NCBI GenBank assembly: GCA_039583875.1
Contig: CM077166.1
Coordinates: forward strand, 94,334,094 to 94,398,093
Direction of reading: 5' to 3'
Origin: Platanthera guangdongensis
Lineage: Eukaryota; Streptophyta; Magnoliopsida; Asparagales; Orchidaceae
DNA length: 64,000 bases
Shown here in pieces: positions 34,401 to 45,704 of the stretch. Made by a program: the position numbers and the translations under genes. The notes below the pieces were generated by a model. It had not been told where the DNA came from, made no database searches, and saw only the letters and a list, made by a program, of their open reading frames with translations. How positions within the stretch are numbered: the first letter of the stretch is position 1; every line of letters starts with the position of its first letter.

Positions 34401-35652
34401 GAAAACTAAGCATGAAAATCATATTCATGGAGTATAGGACATTCAAAAGCATAATCAGAAAGCTAGTGAGGAAGAACTCAACACAAGAAGAACAAGCAAG
34501 GGAATTTGAAAGATAAGCACTAGCTATGTTGGCACATTCAAAATCAAGAAAGAAGATTGGCAAGGGTGAAGAACACCGCTTGCCTGAACCGAGACGATGC
34601 CGCGACGACTGCTCCTCTCTTTCCTTGCCTTGCTTGCTCCCTTGCTCTCTTGCTTTCTCTTTGAGGATGAAGAAGAAGATGAAGAGAAGGTGAAAGGAGA
34701 AAGACAATTCTCTGTTTCGGCCTTATTTCCTCCAGAACAGAGCTGGACCGTTAGATGCAGAATCAAGGAAATGAACGGCACAAAAAATCTGGAAAAACTC
34801 GATTTTCGGGCCGGTCACGCCCTGTGTCACGCCCGTGACACAGGGCGTGTACCATAAGCGGCGCAGAAAGTCGGCAAATCCAAGTTTATTCACACGGTAC
34901 ACGGCCGGGTACACGCCCGTGACGGGTCGGTCACGCCCGTGACACAGGGCGTGTAGCCCGTGTCTCGACACCTCGTCGACACAAAGTGTCGACACTCGAC
35001 ACATCTTGACACGCCCTGTGACACGCCCGTGTCACAGGTCGTGTCCCCTCTCTTTACACCCGACACTCGATACTCGACACTCGACACTCGACAAGCTGAA
35101 CACGCCCTGTGACACGCCCGTGTCACAGGCCGTGTACCCTCTCTCGACACCCGACACTCGACACTCGACACTCGACAAAGCGGGACACGGCCCGTGACAC
35201 ACCCGTGTCACGGGGCGTGTACCCCATTCGTCGAGCTCAACTCGACGCAAGAAAAACATTTGTCGAGTCAAGGAGGTCACGCCCAGGTCACGGCCTGGGT
35301 CACGCCCGTGTCAGGGGGCGTGTCTCGCACAAAAACGACCATTTTTCCCTATTTTGAAAAATGTTCCTGTGTCGTCCTAGACCATTTTTGCCTTAAGAAC
35401 TTTTTACCCTTTTTTTGTTTCCTGTACCAGCAACTCACTTTCAGCAACATTTCCCGGGCGCGAAAAAGTGCAAACATTCCCTAAGAGGACTCACCGAGTC
35501 CCCAATTTGGACTCCAGTTTGCTGGGGAATCGTGCAACTCGGCAACCAAAATAGCCACTCGCAAGCCCGCGGGAAAAACCATGCTCGAACAACATTCAAA
35601 GCCAACGTAACGCCCATCATTCGTACGCAATCAAAAAATCCGGGGAGTTACA
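31441..35652 (-). repeat. Element F 5' LTR (4212 bp including an insertion)
   Basis: Its ends match the 3' LTR (TGTCACAACCC on the left, GAGTTACA on the right). Removing the 1596-bp solo LTR and one TSD copy leaves about 2611 bp, close to the 2603 bp of the 3' LTR. The palindrome cluster lies at 34812-35320. Confidence 0.92.
32598..34193 (+). mobile_element. Solo LTR S1 inside F 5' LTR (1596 bp)
   Basis: It starts TGTTGGAACACCC and ends CCCCTTTCA. It is flanked by CGTTC at 32593-32597 and 34194-34198, and the F 3' LTR has the empty site. TG...CA ends and a 5-bp TSD define an LTR. TGTTGG ends and the AGAGGGGGGGTGAATAGAG segment near the end (opposite strand) suggest a Copia-type family, but no coding region is present to prove it. 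Repeats of GAGCTCAGTTCGACGA lie at 32765-33100. S2 at 48621 is a relative. Confidence 0.88.
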
Positions 35653-35657
35653 CCCGT
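35653..35657. repeat. Right target-site duplication of F
   Basis: CCCGT, identical to 23489-23493. Confidence 0.9.
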
Positions 35658-36030
35658 ATCACGGGCCGTGTCACCTGACATGCCTTCAGACACACCCGTG
35701 TATGTGGCCGTGTTCTTCAGACTGCACAACATTGAAAGCAACTCGAGAGTCACACGGCCTGTGACACGCCAGTTTCCAAGGCAGTGTGACCATACACGGC
35801 ACTAGACACGCCCTAGCTCAACTTCGTCGGGCTGAGTTCGTCGACCGCAAGGAGACGCCCTGTGACACGCCCGTGTCACAGACCGTGTACTCTGCACTCG
35901 ACAATCGTCGACCGAAGTTCTGTCGACCACTCATCGACTGCTCACCTGAGAAGGACACGCCCTGGGACACGCCCGTGTCCCAGGCTGTGTCACCCAAATT
36001 TTGCCAAACTCTGGGCTTTGGGGTATTACA
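35658..36030 (-). repeat. Element G 3' LTR, proximal part
   Basis: On the minus strand the LTR starts TGTAATACCCCAAAGCCC at 36030 and carries ACACGGGCGTGTCC and TCGACGA motifs. It then meets the F TSD. It continues the sequence left of F. Confidence 0.85.
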
Positions 36031-36069
36031 ACCCTCCCCTCCTTACAAAATTTCATCCCCGAAATTTGC
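36031..36069 (-). other. Element G polypurine tract region
   Basis: On the minus strand AAGGAGGGGAGGGT directly precedes the LTR start TGTAATACCCC. Confidence 0.75.
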
Positions 36070-37660
36070 AGAAAGTAAGGAGATCAAACAGAAGGATTTC
36101 ATTGCACAAATGTTTATTACAACGTGATATACACTGCATAACAGCTACACAAAGAGATTGGGAAACTCAGCTTGCATGTTCTGCTCTAGCTCCCATGTGA
36201 GTTCTTCACGGCCGCAATTGTCCTACCGGACTTTGACCATCTCGATCGCCGTGTTCCACAACTGTTTCTCGGCACGATCTTCGATTTGAATGGGCCTAAC
36301 CTTCGTCGTTAGCCCATACTCTACCGGCGCAGGATCATCCTTGATCACCTGAGCTGGATCTTTAACGGCCTTCTGAAGCATCAAGATGTGAAACACATCA
36401 TGTAATCTACTCAAGTCTGCGGACAGAGCTAGCCAATATGCAGCCTCCCCGATTCGCTCGACCACTTCAAATGGATCAAGGATCTTGGACTCAACTTTTT
36501 CAGACGTCGAATCCTGGATACCCCTTGGAAGTGCTTGATCTTCAAGTAGACCCAGTCGCCTACCGTGAACTCCACGTTCCGGTGCTTGACATTGCAGTAT
36601 TTCTCTTGGCGATCCTGGGCTATGAGTATCCTCTCTCAAATAGTACGTATGGTCGAGTTTGCTTCATTGACTTCATTATGATTATAAACTTTATCTTTGC
36701 CCACTTCTACCCAAGCCAAAGGAGTACGACACTTCCGTCCATACAGAGCTTCATACGTTGCCATACCGATGCTCGCTTGTTAGCTATTATTATAGGCAAA
36801 CTCCACCATAGAGAGATGATCTTCCCATCTCTTTCCAAAGTCTATGGCGCACATCCGGAGCATATCCTCCATCGTCCCGTTAGTTCATTCAGTTTGGCCA
36901 TAAGTTTGGGGATGAAAGGGCGTACTGAATGTCAACTTCGTGCCCAACAGTTGATGAACTAGCCTCCAGTCGTTCGAGGTGAATCACCCATATCTATTAC
37001 TTATGATGCTCCAAGGAACACTGTGTAGCCGCACAATCTGCTCAACATATAATTTTGGCAAACTTTCCACCGAATCATCCCTCCTGTTCAGGAGGAAGTG
37101 TGCCACTTTCGTTAGCCGATAGACAATCACCCAAATCGAATAATTCCGCGCTGAGATCTCGGCAACCCGTGCCCAAAATCCATGAAAATATCGTTGAACT
37201 ACCATTCTGGAATCAGCAACGACTTCAAATAACCTCCTGACTTATGACATTCCGCCTTCACCATAGCACAGGTTTGGCATTTGCCCACATAATGAGCAAC
37301 ATCTTTCTTCAGCCCTGGCCACCAGAACAGCTTTTTCATAACCCTGAACATCTTCGTGCTCCCAGGGTTAATTGAGTACTTCGTCTAATGTGCTTTATAC
37401 AACAGTTCTTCCCTCAATTTACCCAAATTGGGGACGCACAAACGGCGCTCCTTCCGCAGAAGACCGCCACCCCAGGAGAACTTGCCCTCTGACCCATCTT
37501 TAGCATAGCATAGGAGATCTTCATCTAGCATCGTTGCTCGTCGAATCTGGTCTGCAAGTTCACACTACATCTCCATCCAGTTCAAACAGGCATTGGTGGT
37601 GGAATTATTGTCAACACAAGCAATCTCCAATGCTTCTAGCTCCTGGATCAGATGTTCATC
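36070..37660 (-). pseudogene. pol: Element G integrase
   Basis: Decayed frames cover the zinc-binding region (about 37250-37330) and the catalytic core start (36984-37205, ending at SIISNRYG where relatives have SDRDG). The catalytic Glu block is at about 36850-36960. The C-terminal domain lies at 36223-36639 (DPFEVVERIGEAAYWLAL, LHDVFHILMLQKAV). The chromodomain-like end EMVKVR continues after a stop as ELTWELEQNM. It has many stops and frameshifts. The order confirms that G runs on the minus strand with its 3' LTR to the left. Confidence 0.82.
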
Positions 37661-37666
37661 ATGCCT

Positions 37667-37895
37667 CTACAACCAACTCGCCCTTGTCGGAGCTCTGTGA
37701 CTCAAGGCATCCGCGATTACATTTCTCTTTCCGGGCGTATAGTGAATCTCAAAGGTGTAGTCTCCAAGGAACTCAAACCACCTTCGTTGTCCCATATTCA
37801 AGTCCTTCTGCTCCAATAGGTACCTTAGGCTCTTGTGATCTGTATTGATCTCCACCTTCATGTCATAAAGATAGTATCGCCACAGGTCAAAATTA
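37667..37895 (-). pseudogene. pol: Element G RNase H fragment
   Basis: [37 protein letters not shown] and VIADALSHRAP identify an RNase H C-terminal half. Homology stops just upstream of LWRYYLY, near 37890, where K-type sequence begins. The upstream RT is missing. Confidence 0.82.
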
Positions 37896-37899
37896 TTTA

Positions 37900-40746
37900 C
37901 GGTCACGCGGCGACCCGGCGGTTTTATTTGAGAAAAAGGAGGAAGTGGTTTTACTTAGAAAACGGGGCGCGCGTATTTATTTATTTGGATATAAAACGGG
38001 TTAGATCGAGTTTTAACGAAAGGAGGCAAGTGCACCTATCGTGAGTAGTACAGGATATTCTGGGTGGAATATCGAGGTCGTATTGTTCTCGGGGTCGGTT
38101 CGATTATTTCTACTCTTTCCTAGAGGGGACTATTATTTTATCGATAATTAACTTGTCGGGTTATTTTATATATAATAAAAATGACAGAAAAAGAAAGTGA
38201 AAGCATAAAAAGAAAGCAATAAGGTGGTGCCGATAAAGAGCTTAGCTCGATAGCACCGAAAAAATAATGGAAATAAAATAGACTTTAAATAAAAAGAGCT
38301 CCTAAATTTATAATTAATTAAGGCAGAGACTTGGCCATGGAGGTTCCACTAAAATGAGCTCACCTACCTATAGGGCTATCGCTCACCTGGACGCTAAGAC
38401 TATTCGACCGGGCTCTCATCCGACGAAGGATTCCTCTTAACGCCCGCATTATGCTAAGAACCCCGCTATTGGGTGGGGAACCCAATCCGGTAGAGTTGGC
38501 GCGCCTCCTCTCTCGAGGGTTAGTGCGGAACTCTCTTTGCCAAGGGGTGATCGGTCCATATGCACGACCTCTCGGCTACCTAGCATATGGACTATGGAAA
38601 TAGGGCCCACACATCGATATGTGGTCCTACGCGTCGTTAACCCCGGGCAAACCTTAAGTACTTTTAATTAATTAGAAAAATTAGACCTTTAGTTATTTTA
38701 AACTATTTTATCTGTCACAATGCTCTTCGATACCGAGGGCTAAGAACGGTTAGCCACTCATCAGAATGGAGACGGCTTGCAAAAAAAGTGGAAAATAAAG
38801 CGATAAAGAAAGCGGTAAATGAAAGCAGTAAATGAAAGCAGGAAAATAAAGCAGAAAATTGCAAGTCCTACCCAAACGAGTAGGACTGAAGAAAGCTGTA
38901 AATTGCGAGTCCCGGCGCAAATGCGTGAGCGGGAGAAAGAAAGCGGGTCCTACTCAAACGAGTAGGACTAAATAAATGCAACACACGCACACACTCGACA
39001 TAAAGTAAAACTCACGCACACACTCTCTCAACATAAATGAAAACACACACACACAAATCCTACTCAAATGAGTAGGGAAAATTAAGACCTGCCATTTAAC
39101 TCGAATGAGTAGGCCGAAATAAAGAAAATTACAAACTCACGCACTCTACGGAAAGTAAAATAAGCAAGCGACATTTAACTCTTAACGAGTAGGCAGAAAT
39201 AAATGCGCACAAGTACAGAAATGAAAAAAAAAACTAAGTAACCTAAAAATTAAAACAACTGCATTTCTACCGCTAGAATGCGGTAGAAATGCGTAAAAAG
39301 CTGAAATAAAAATAAACCGGGCGAAAAGGTTTGCAAATAAACGCAAAATGAAAATGCCCGAAAAATTAAAACAAATACATTTCTACCGCTAGAATGCGGT
39401 AGAAATGCGTAAAACGAGAACAAAAAAAATAAAAGGAGCAAAAAGTTATTGAAATAAAAGAAAAAATGCAAATGCTTGAATAATTAAAATGATTATGTTT
39501 TCATTCTTATAACTCCGTAAAAATGCTAAAAAAGTGAAAATAAACTGAAAATAATGAAAAGGTTTTACATCCTTAAAAGAAAAATCTAAGTTAAAAGAAA
39601 TGAAAATCACTTTGAAATCAGTTTTACGGGTTTATAACAATGAGATAGAAAGCTATAAAAACCTAATCTAAACAAGTCTAAGTAAAGTTAATGAAAACAT
39701 TAAAGTAAAAACTATACTCATACACTCACACACGCCTTTTAAAAGAACTAAAACTAAGTTAAAACAAAGGCAAAAAAAGGATAAGATTGCATAAGGGATG
39801 AAACATAGATGAAGTCCAAGAGTTGTAATGGAAAAAAAACTACAATTGCATTAATAAAAAAGGTTATTACAAAGCTAAAAAAAAGAGAAAGAGGGAGAGA
39901 AAATATCCCTTACAACACATTTGGATTTCATCCCAGCAGCATAACACTTATACAAAATGGTTCAAAAAAAAGTGGAACAGGAACTCAAGCAGAACACTGG
40001 AATTTATAGACAAAAATTTACATGGGACACGCCCTTGGTCACGGGCGTGACAGGGGGCGTGTCAGTACTATTTGCGAAGGCGGCCGGCGATTTGACGGGA
40101 AAGTGGACTTCGGGCTGGACACGTGTCGGTCTCGCAGTGGTCACGCCCCATGTCACGGGCGTGACGCTGGGCGTGTCAAGCAGGTGGATCTGGGCGCGGG
40201 TTGCGCCGAAAGCCTTCGGGCAGGTCTTGTCGGGCCAGCTGGAAAGGTCACGCCCCAGGTCACGGGCGTGACTCTGGGCGTGTCAGTTGGTGTCGACACT
40301 CGACGAATGTCGAGCGGAAAGTGTCGAGTTGAAATCGTTGAGCTGAGATTGAGTCACGCCCTAGGTCACGGGCGTGACTCGGGACGTGACGTGGGTTTGA
40401 CGATCGTTGAACTGAATTCGTCGAGTGGAGTGGACACGGGCTTGGGTCACGCCCCGTGTCGGGTGACACGGGCGTGACCCCGGGCGTGTCAAACTTTGCT
40501 CTTCAAAATTTGCTGATGTCACTGGAATTTGACGTGTCATGCCTTGGTCACGGGCGTGACCAATTTGTCACGGGCGTGACATGACAATTTTTGGCAGATT
40601 TTTCATTTTTTCCTGAAACATAAAATAAAATAAGTTAGTATAATATTTACAAAAATAGGAGCATTTTATTGAATAAAAATAAGTAAAAATGACAAAAATA
40701 AATGAAAACAACTAAATTAATGTACAGAAAAATAGGTATATTTACA
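37900..40746 (-). repeat. Segment K: Athila-like LTR, approximate left edge
   Basis: Read on the minus strand it starts TGTAAATATACC at 40746 and shares layout with the E LTRs: an AT-rich start, a palindrome cluster (40020-40580, GGTCACGGGCGTGAC), then the segment GGTGCACTTGCC with AATATCGAGGTCGT (plus strand) near 38020-38080. An A-rich stretch with CTACTCAAACGAGTAGG dyads lies at 38870-39190. No open frame looks real. The left boundary is uncertain by tens of bases, and no primer site or TSD is convincing. Confidence 0.5.
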
Positions 40747-43000
40747 ATTCATCGGCGGCTTTCATTTCGCAAAAGGAGGCGTGCGGTGGACGAAGCTTTC
40801 AGCTTCGATTTCGGGTGATTTAGTGGTCAGTTTGACATTTGAGTAGAGATCTGGAAGGCTCTCGGTGAAGGCTTCACGATCGTGGTAAGATCTTCCTGTT
40901 TCCCCGATTCTTGTATGTTAGGGTTTGAGATTTTAACCTCATTCCTCCTCCAAAAGTTTCAGGAAACGTTTCCTAAGGCCGATCCTTAAAGCGGTGCAAC
41001 CGGGCGACATTTCTCTGATGTTTTGAGGCAAGTGGAGCTCTTCCCTTGCTTAATCATTTTTATTTGATCTCCCTCCTTTATTTTCCTCCATTAGAGATTA
41101 GGAGTAAAGTAGGAATCATGAAAATGTCCCTCTAGGTTAAATCTTCATTTTTGGCCAAACTATAGAGATTAGGAAAATTGGAGATAAGTAAAAAATCAGT
41201 GTTTATCAGTATGGGAAGCCGTAGACTCGTCGAGCATGTGGATGAGGGATTTCTGTCGAGTATTGGTATGTAGTCTAGGTAGAATTCCGTGTGTATCACC
41301 GAATTTGGTTAAGTCATTTCGGCACAAATCATAAGTTAGCGTAAGGAGTTCGACGAATATCTCTGACTCTTCGTCGAGCATCGGTCCATTCGTCGAACGG
41401 AGTTCGACGAATACTGTTGTCCATTCTTTGAGCATCGAGCGGAGTTCGATGAATATCATTATCCATTCGTCGAACATAGATATACTAATATCATTGTCGA
41501 TTCGTCGAGCTTCGAATGGAGTTCGACGAATATCGTTGGCCATTCGTCGAGCATCGTCCGGAGTTGGAGGAATTTCGCCAGTTTTCGAATGGCAGTTTTG
41601 TCGGTTATAAGTAAAATTCGCTGAATTTTCTGGGGCTTAGAATATTTGTCGACGTTTTTGTCCAATTCGACGGGTTTAGTCTTTAGGACACTTTTAGGAC
41701 TGGTTTTAGTTTATCTTAAGGTTTGAACATGGTATTTGGGTAGGTTCAAATGTTTCTTCGACTATGAAGGTTGGCAGTGGATAAAGGACCACCAACTAGA
41801 CGTCGGTTGTGGATCATTGCACTTGGAGGATGTTTGGTCTCTGTTTTCTGAGGATTGCTGGTTTGGGTTTGGTCAAGTGGCCACCACTATAAGACCTCTG
41901 TGATTTTTAGACATTTGGGCTTGGGAGCCTGATTTGGGACAATTGGTCACCAACTCCGCCAGGTTGATTATGCCAAGTGTTAATGATTCGTGTTCTATTT
42001 GAGTTGTTTTATGCTTAGTTTGCTTCTTAGATCAGTCTGTGCTTTTATGCTAATCCTTGTAGATATTGTCGAAGCATGGCTTTGTTCCGCACTTGATGTA
42101 TTTTTTCTATTTACTCATTTACTTCAGGTTTTTACTGTATTTATAATTATTTTGCTATCCACCAGTGGTCTTCAGCATTTTGTACTCGGGTTTGGTAAAC
42201 CCATCTATTACTTGCACTTATTACCTGATTACTTCCCTTTACCACTTGTATTCTCTTGCTGAGATATTCTTCTTTTGAATGCCTCAGGTTCAGGTCAGTA
42301 ACCAGTTGAGCGGCTATGTTTGGGACCTTGCTAGTGGACTGTATGTTACAAGAGTGTTTCCTCACCCTTATGAGGTATTGTCTTGGGTTATTTACTATAG
42401 TACAGACATACATGCTCACCAGTGGATTCGTGTCAGGTTGTTGGCGCTCACTGGTGGTTTTCTTTTGAAATGTTAATTACTTTGCTAAGCTGATGAGTTG
42501 TTTGTATTTTGTGGTTCTATATACTTGCTCTCTTGGAAGATTTTATGCTAGGTTGCATGTTAGATATTTTTCACCTATAAAACCATATTATTAGTATATC
42601 ATACTTTCCATCTCTTTCAAAACTAAAACACTACTTTCTGGATAGCGTAAAGACTTTTCCAATACTTATTATAAATCTATAGTCTTGCATAGCGTGAGTT
42701 GTCCTTCAGGGATGTTTATAATCATGTAGGATATTAAAATCACCTTAATCAAAGTATTTTCTATAGCGTACAACAATATTTTTAGTCGTGCACTAGTTGA
42801 TCCACTAAGCCGAGGGATACGACTAACTGCTTAACTTAAAACATGAATTTTCTTAAATAATTCATAAATCTTTCAAATAGTGTTTAGTTTTGGTCTCGCC
42901 TGAACGTCTGCAGTTATCCCCTACCGTTGTGGCATCATGACGCTTATTTTCTCCTTACTCTGCTATTTCCTTTTATGAGGAGAAAATGTGTGTCGTGACA
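40747..43000 (+). repeat. LTR J, 3' part
   Basis: The sequence from about 42200 to the end GTGTGTCGTGACA aligns with the C LTR 3' part. TTCGACGAATATC and TTCGTCGAGCATC motifs repeat at 41230-41560. An inverted repeat CACCAGTG/CACTGGTG lies at 42417-42456. The 5' part of this LTR is missing at the K junction. The LTR end is followed at 43001 by Tat 3' sequence. Confidence 0.7.
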
Positions 43001-43002
43001 CT

Positions 43003-43040
43003 AGTGCACCTGCCCAACTGATCAACTAGGTCTGTATCTA
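43003..43040 (+). ncRNA. Structured hairpin unit, partial (unit a)
   Basis: Only the right half (GTGCACCTGCCCAACTGATC to TCTGTA) remains; the left half is lost at the J junction. Confidence 0.5.
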
Positions 43041-43082
43041 AGGCAAGACTGTAGTGTATTAACTGTTTGATAAGAAAACCAA

Positions 43083-43162
43083 GTCTACAGCTTGTGTGAC
43101 CCCATAAGGAAAGCAATGCACCCTCTGTGCACCTGCCCACTGGATCACTTCAGTCTGTAGAC
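43083..43162 (+). ncRNA. Structured hairpin unit b
   Basis: Outer arms GTCTACAG and CTGTAGAC pair perfectly. An inner hairpin TGCAC-CCTCT-GTGCA lies between the conserved strands AAGGAAAGCAA and CACCTGCCCAC. Existence as an RNA is inferred. Confidence 0.5.
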
Positions 43163-43198
43163 TCTTTCTATTTTTCTGCAGGATCAAACATCCTAAAT

Positions 43199-43274
43199 TT
43201 ACAGCTTTGGTGACCCCGTGAGGAAAGCAATGCACCCTCCGTGTACCTGCCCACTAGGTCACCAAAGTCTGTAA
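43199..43274 (+). ncRNA. Structured hairpin unit c
   Basis: Arms TTACAGCTTTGGTGACC and GGTCACCAAAGTCTGTAA pair over 17 bases with one bulge. The inner hairpin TGCAC-CCTCC-GTGTA has one G-U pair. Conserved strands are as in unit b. Confidence 0.55.
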
Positions 43275-43609
43275 CCTACTCCCACGACCAAAAATCTCTC
43301 AGATCGTGGATTACATCCACTCAGATTGCGTCAAATAAATATCTATCCGACAGACAATGTTCTAGGTCACCATGAAATTTTATATTCACGGGATATATCA
43401 TTTGCGTTGATCAGACAGGTTACGTATTAAGCCTACAACAGATATCTAATTTAATTCAATAATTGATGGCTCAATCAACCTGGGCTCTCTAGTATTTATA
43501 TTGTAGTCAACCTGCGCGCGACCTCTCTTGCGTTCGCATGCTCCAATCAGTGAAGTAATCTTTCCGCGAGCCGAGTTGAAACTACAAATCAGATGTTTGG
43601 GCGTTCGCA

Positions 43610-43830
43610 TGCTCTATTTGTTTGGGCATTTCGCAACTTCGTTTTGGGCAAACGCCGCCGGAGTGAGGGAAAACAAATGAACCTCCGGAGGCGTTTGCTC
43701 CGTTTCCACCCGCCCGCCTTGAGAAACGCCCCAAAAAGCTCCGTTTGGAGTAGCCACCTCCCCCCTCCGGTTCGAACTCTCTGTTTCCACCCGCCGGATC
43801 GACCCGCCACCGCTAAAACAAATGAAGCCT
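43610..43830. mobile_element. Possible MITE in the Tat remnant
   Basis: A GC-rich block bounded by ATTTGTTT on the left and AAACAAAT on the right, unlike its AT-rich surroundings. It has internal GTTTCCACCCGCC repeats. The terminal inverted repeats are short and I see no clear TSD, so this is tentative. Confidence 0.3.
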
Positions 43831-43879
43831 TAATCCTTTGGGGAGCTAGTTTAAGCTTACCTGATTACCATAGCATAGA

Positions 43880-44600
43880 TGCAGTCCGCAGATATTCCTC
43901 CCATTTATCCGCAGTATTCTTTGTCGAGTCCGCTCAATATTTGGCTTCCTTCTCGGCAGCAAGCTGCTCCCGCAGCTTCTTTTTCTCATCACCTTCCGTG
44001 CTAGTAGGAACCTGCTTGTTACTCTAGACCCCTAGTATCTATACCGCCTCGGTTACAGAAGGGTTAGGAGCGGAGTGGAGGACTTTAAGGTGAGACTGGT
44101 TCATCTCGGCGATCTTGCCGCTGTCAAGATTTTGGATCATCTCATCGGTAGAAATTCCCGCTAAGGACACCAAACTCTCACCCAATGGGATTTAGGCTTC
44201 AGGAGTGATAAAGTGTGCCCCGAGGAGGCCTTTTTCTCGCGGCCTAAATTACAAACTGGCAGCTCTTGTTCGCGTAGAGATGTTCGGCTCCTTCATCAAA
44301 CAGATCTTCTTTGATATTTGCAGCGTGACCCCTGTCCTTGTCCTTTTCACACCTTTTCCCTTTTGATCATGGATATCAGTTACGACCTGATTCAAGAGTC
44401 GATGCCCTCCACTGACTGAGCCAATTTGGACAGTGTCCATGGCAAGGTTAGAGACTGACTGATCTTCAGCTCGCACTGGGGGTTGCTCTTCTTCCACCAT
44501 CTTAGTAGACTGTTGTTTCTCTTCAGCAATTTTTGATGCAGGGTTGGTAGCAATTTTTGGGGCCGATTATTGAACATCCCCTTCCATATCTAGCCTCAAC
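43880..44600 (-). pseudogene. Remnant of Tat antisense ORF
   Basis: Minus-strand frames are rich in Glu, Lys and Gln (LREQLAAEKEA near 43960; an 83-codon stretch at 44249-44500). They have frequent stops. Position relative to the hairpin units and LTR is the same as for the D antisense ORF. Sequence identity with D is not obvious by eye, so the call rests on position and composition. Confidence 0.4.
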
Positions 44601-45026
44601 ATGATCGTCCCAGAAGGGGAGGGAAGACATCCATGTTCAGGGGATTTTCGGCGAGATCCATAACTTGTCCTGATGCTGATCAAAAAGGTTTATCCAAAAG
44701 CTTTGAAGGATGGGATTTTCTTTCCCCAGAATCCTCTCCAATAATGCAAACTAGAGTAGCTCTTTTCACCACCATTGATTTAGTTCAAGTTATAATTTTC
44801 TTGTCACGGCTTTTGATGTTGTTAAGTAGTTAGCCAAGGCCAGGCATTGTGGACTGGAAAGTGTTAACCACGATTGGTGGATAGTGACTCGTCGTTCTTG
44901 ATGATATGGAAGGATTAGACCTTACCGGGATATTTACAGCACTATCAGCATTAATGACATTTACAGATTCGACAGATAGAATAACATTTTTGAAATTCCT
45001 TCGAATTTAAACATGTGCGGGTATAA

Positions 45027-45704
45027 TGTTAACCCAAAACTCCCCAAAGCAGTCTACTCAGTCAGTAGTTCTCCGCAGACTCAATCCTGATGTCGCGGAA
45101 GTATCTGGGTCAACAAGTTCCCAAGCGTTGATCCCAATCTGAAGAGCTGATCAGGTCTCCATCAGCAGAGGCAGATAGGATCAGCAGTCCACCCAGGTCT
45201 ACCCCTTTCCGACGACAGATCAATGTGAAGGCCCCAGGTCACGAGCCCTAGTCCGCGCTATCCTGAGCAGACTCGCGAGCTCGCCTCTTCTTTTCTTTTG
45301 CTTCGCGTCACCACTACCCGATTCACCTGTACCCTATACAGCCAGTAATTTTAGCCCTGTCGTTTTGGCAGCCCCCCAATCCAATAAATATGGGGGCGGC
45401 ACACCCAAAGCACGCTGAATAAAGACCAGGAGCCCAATGTTAAAGGATGCGGACTTGATTTTCTGGCTTTGCAAACTGCTGCACACATAGTTGGAATTTT
45501 TTTATTTTCCTTGTAATCACTTTCGATGAATAAAAATAAAGCCCGTAGAAAGAGTGGCATTTGTCGCGGCGGACGTATTATGGTGTTTCCGCGATCTGTG
45601 GTTCTGGCTCTCTCTATCTTTATCTACTAGTAAGCAACTGCTTGTAGTTTTCTCCACCATCTTTACTCTTTGCAGGAATTAGGGGCGCATTCCATGCATC
45701 AACA
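45027..45704 (+). repeat. Tat-type LTR 2 (678 bp), 3' LTR of the remnant
   Basis: It runs from TGTTAACCC to GCATCAACA. It aligns with the other two Tat LTRs, for example TTTGCTTCGCGTCACCACTA (45297-45316) and the CCAATAAATA promoter region at 45381-45390. It is more diverged and shorter. Confidence 0.8.

Larger units (their letters stand above)
23494..35652 (-). mobile_element. Element F: complete chromovirus nested in the G LTR
   Basis: Two LTRs, primer site, gag, pol and polypurine tract are all present on the minus strand, flanked by the 5-bp TSD CCCGT. The two LTRs are very similar: I count five differences in about the first 165 bases. The 5' LTR contains an inserted solo LTR. Coding decay is light (a few nonsense codons). 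F therefore looks like one of the youngest full elements here. Its gag and pol are closest to those of C. Confidence 0.93.
43001..45026 (+). mobile_element. Tat element remnant, 3' internal region
   Basis: The left part holds two full and one partial copy of the structured hairpin unit also found in D. The region 43880-44600 reads on the minus strand as fragments of a charged coiled-coil-like protein (EKKKLREQLAAEKEA near 43960), as in the D antisense ORF. The Tat LTR 2 follows at 45027. Together this is the 3' end of a Tat element whose gag-pol is missing, cut on the left by J. Confidence 0.72.
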
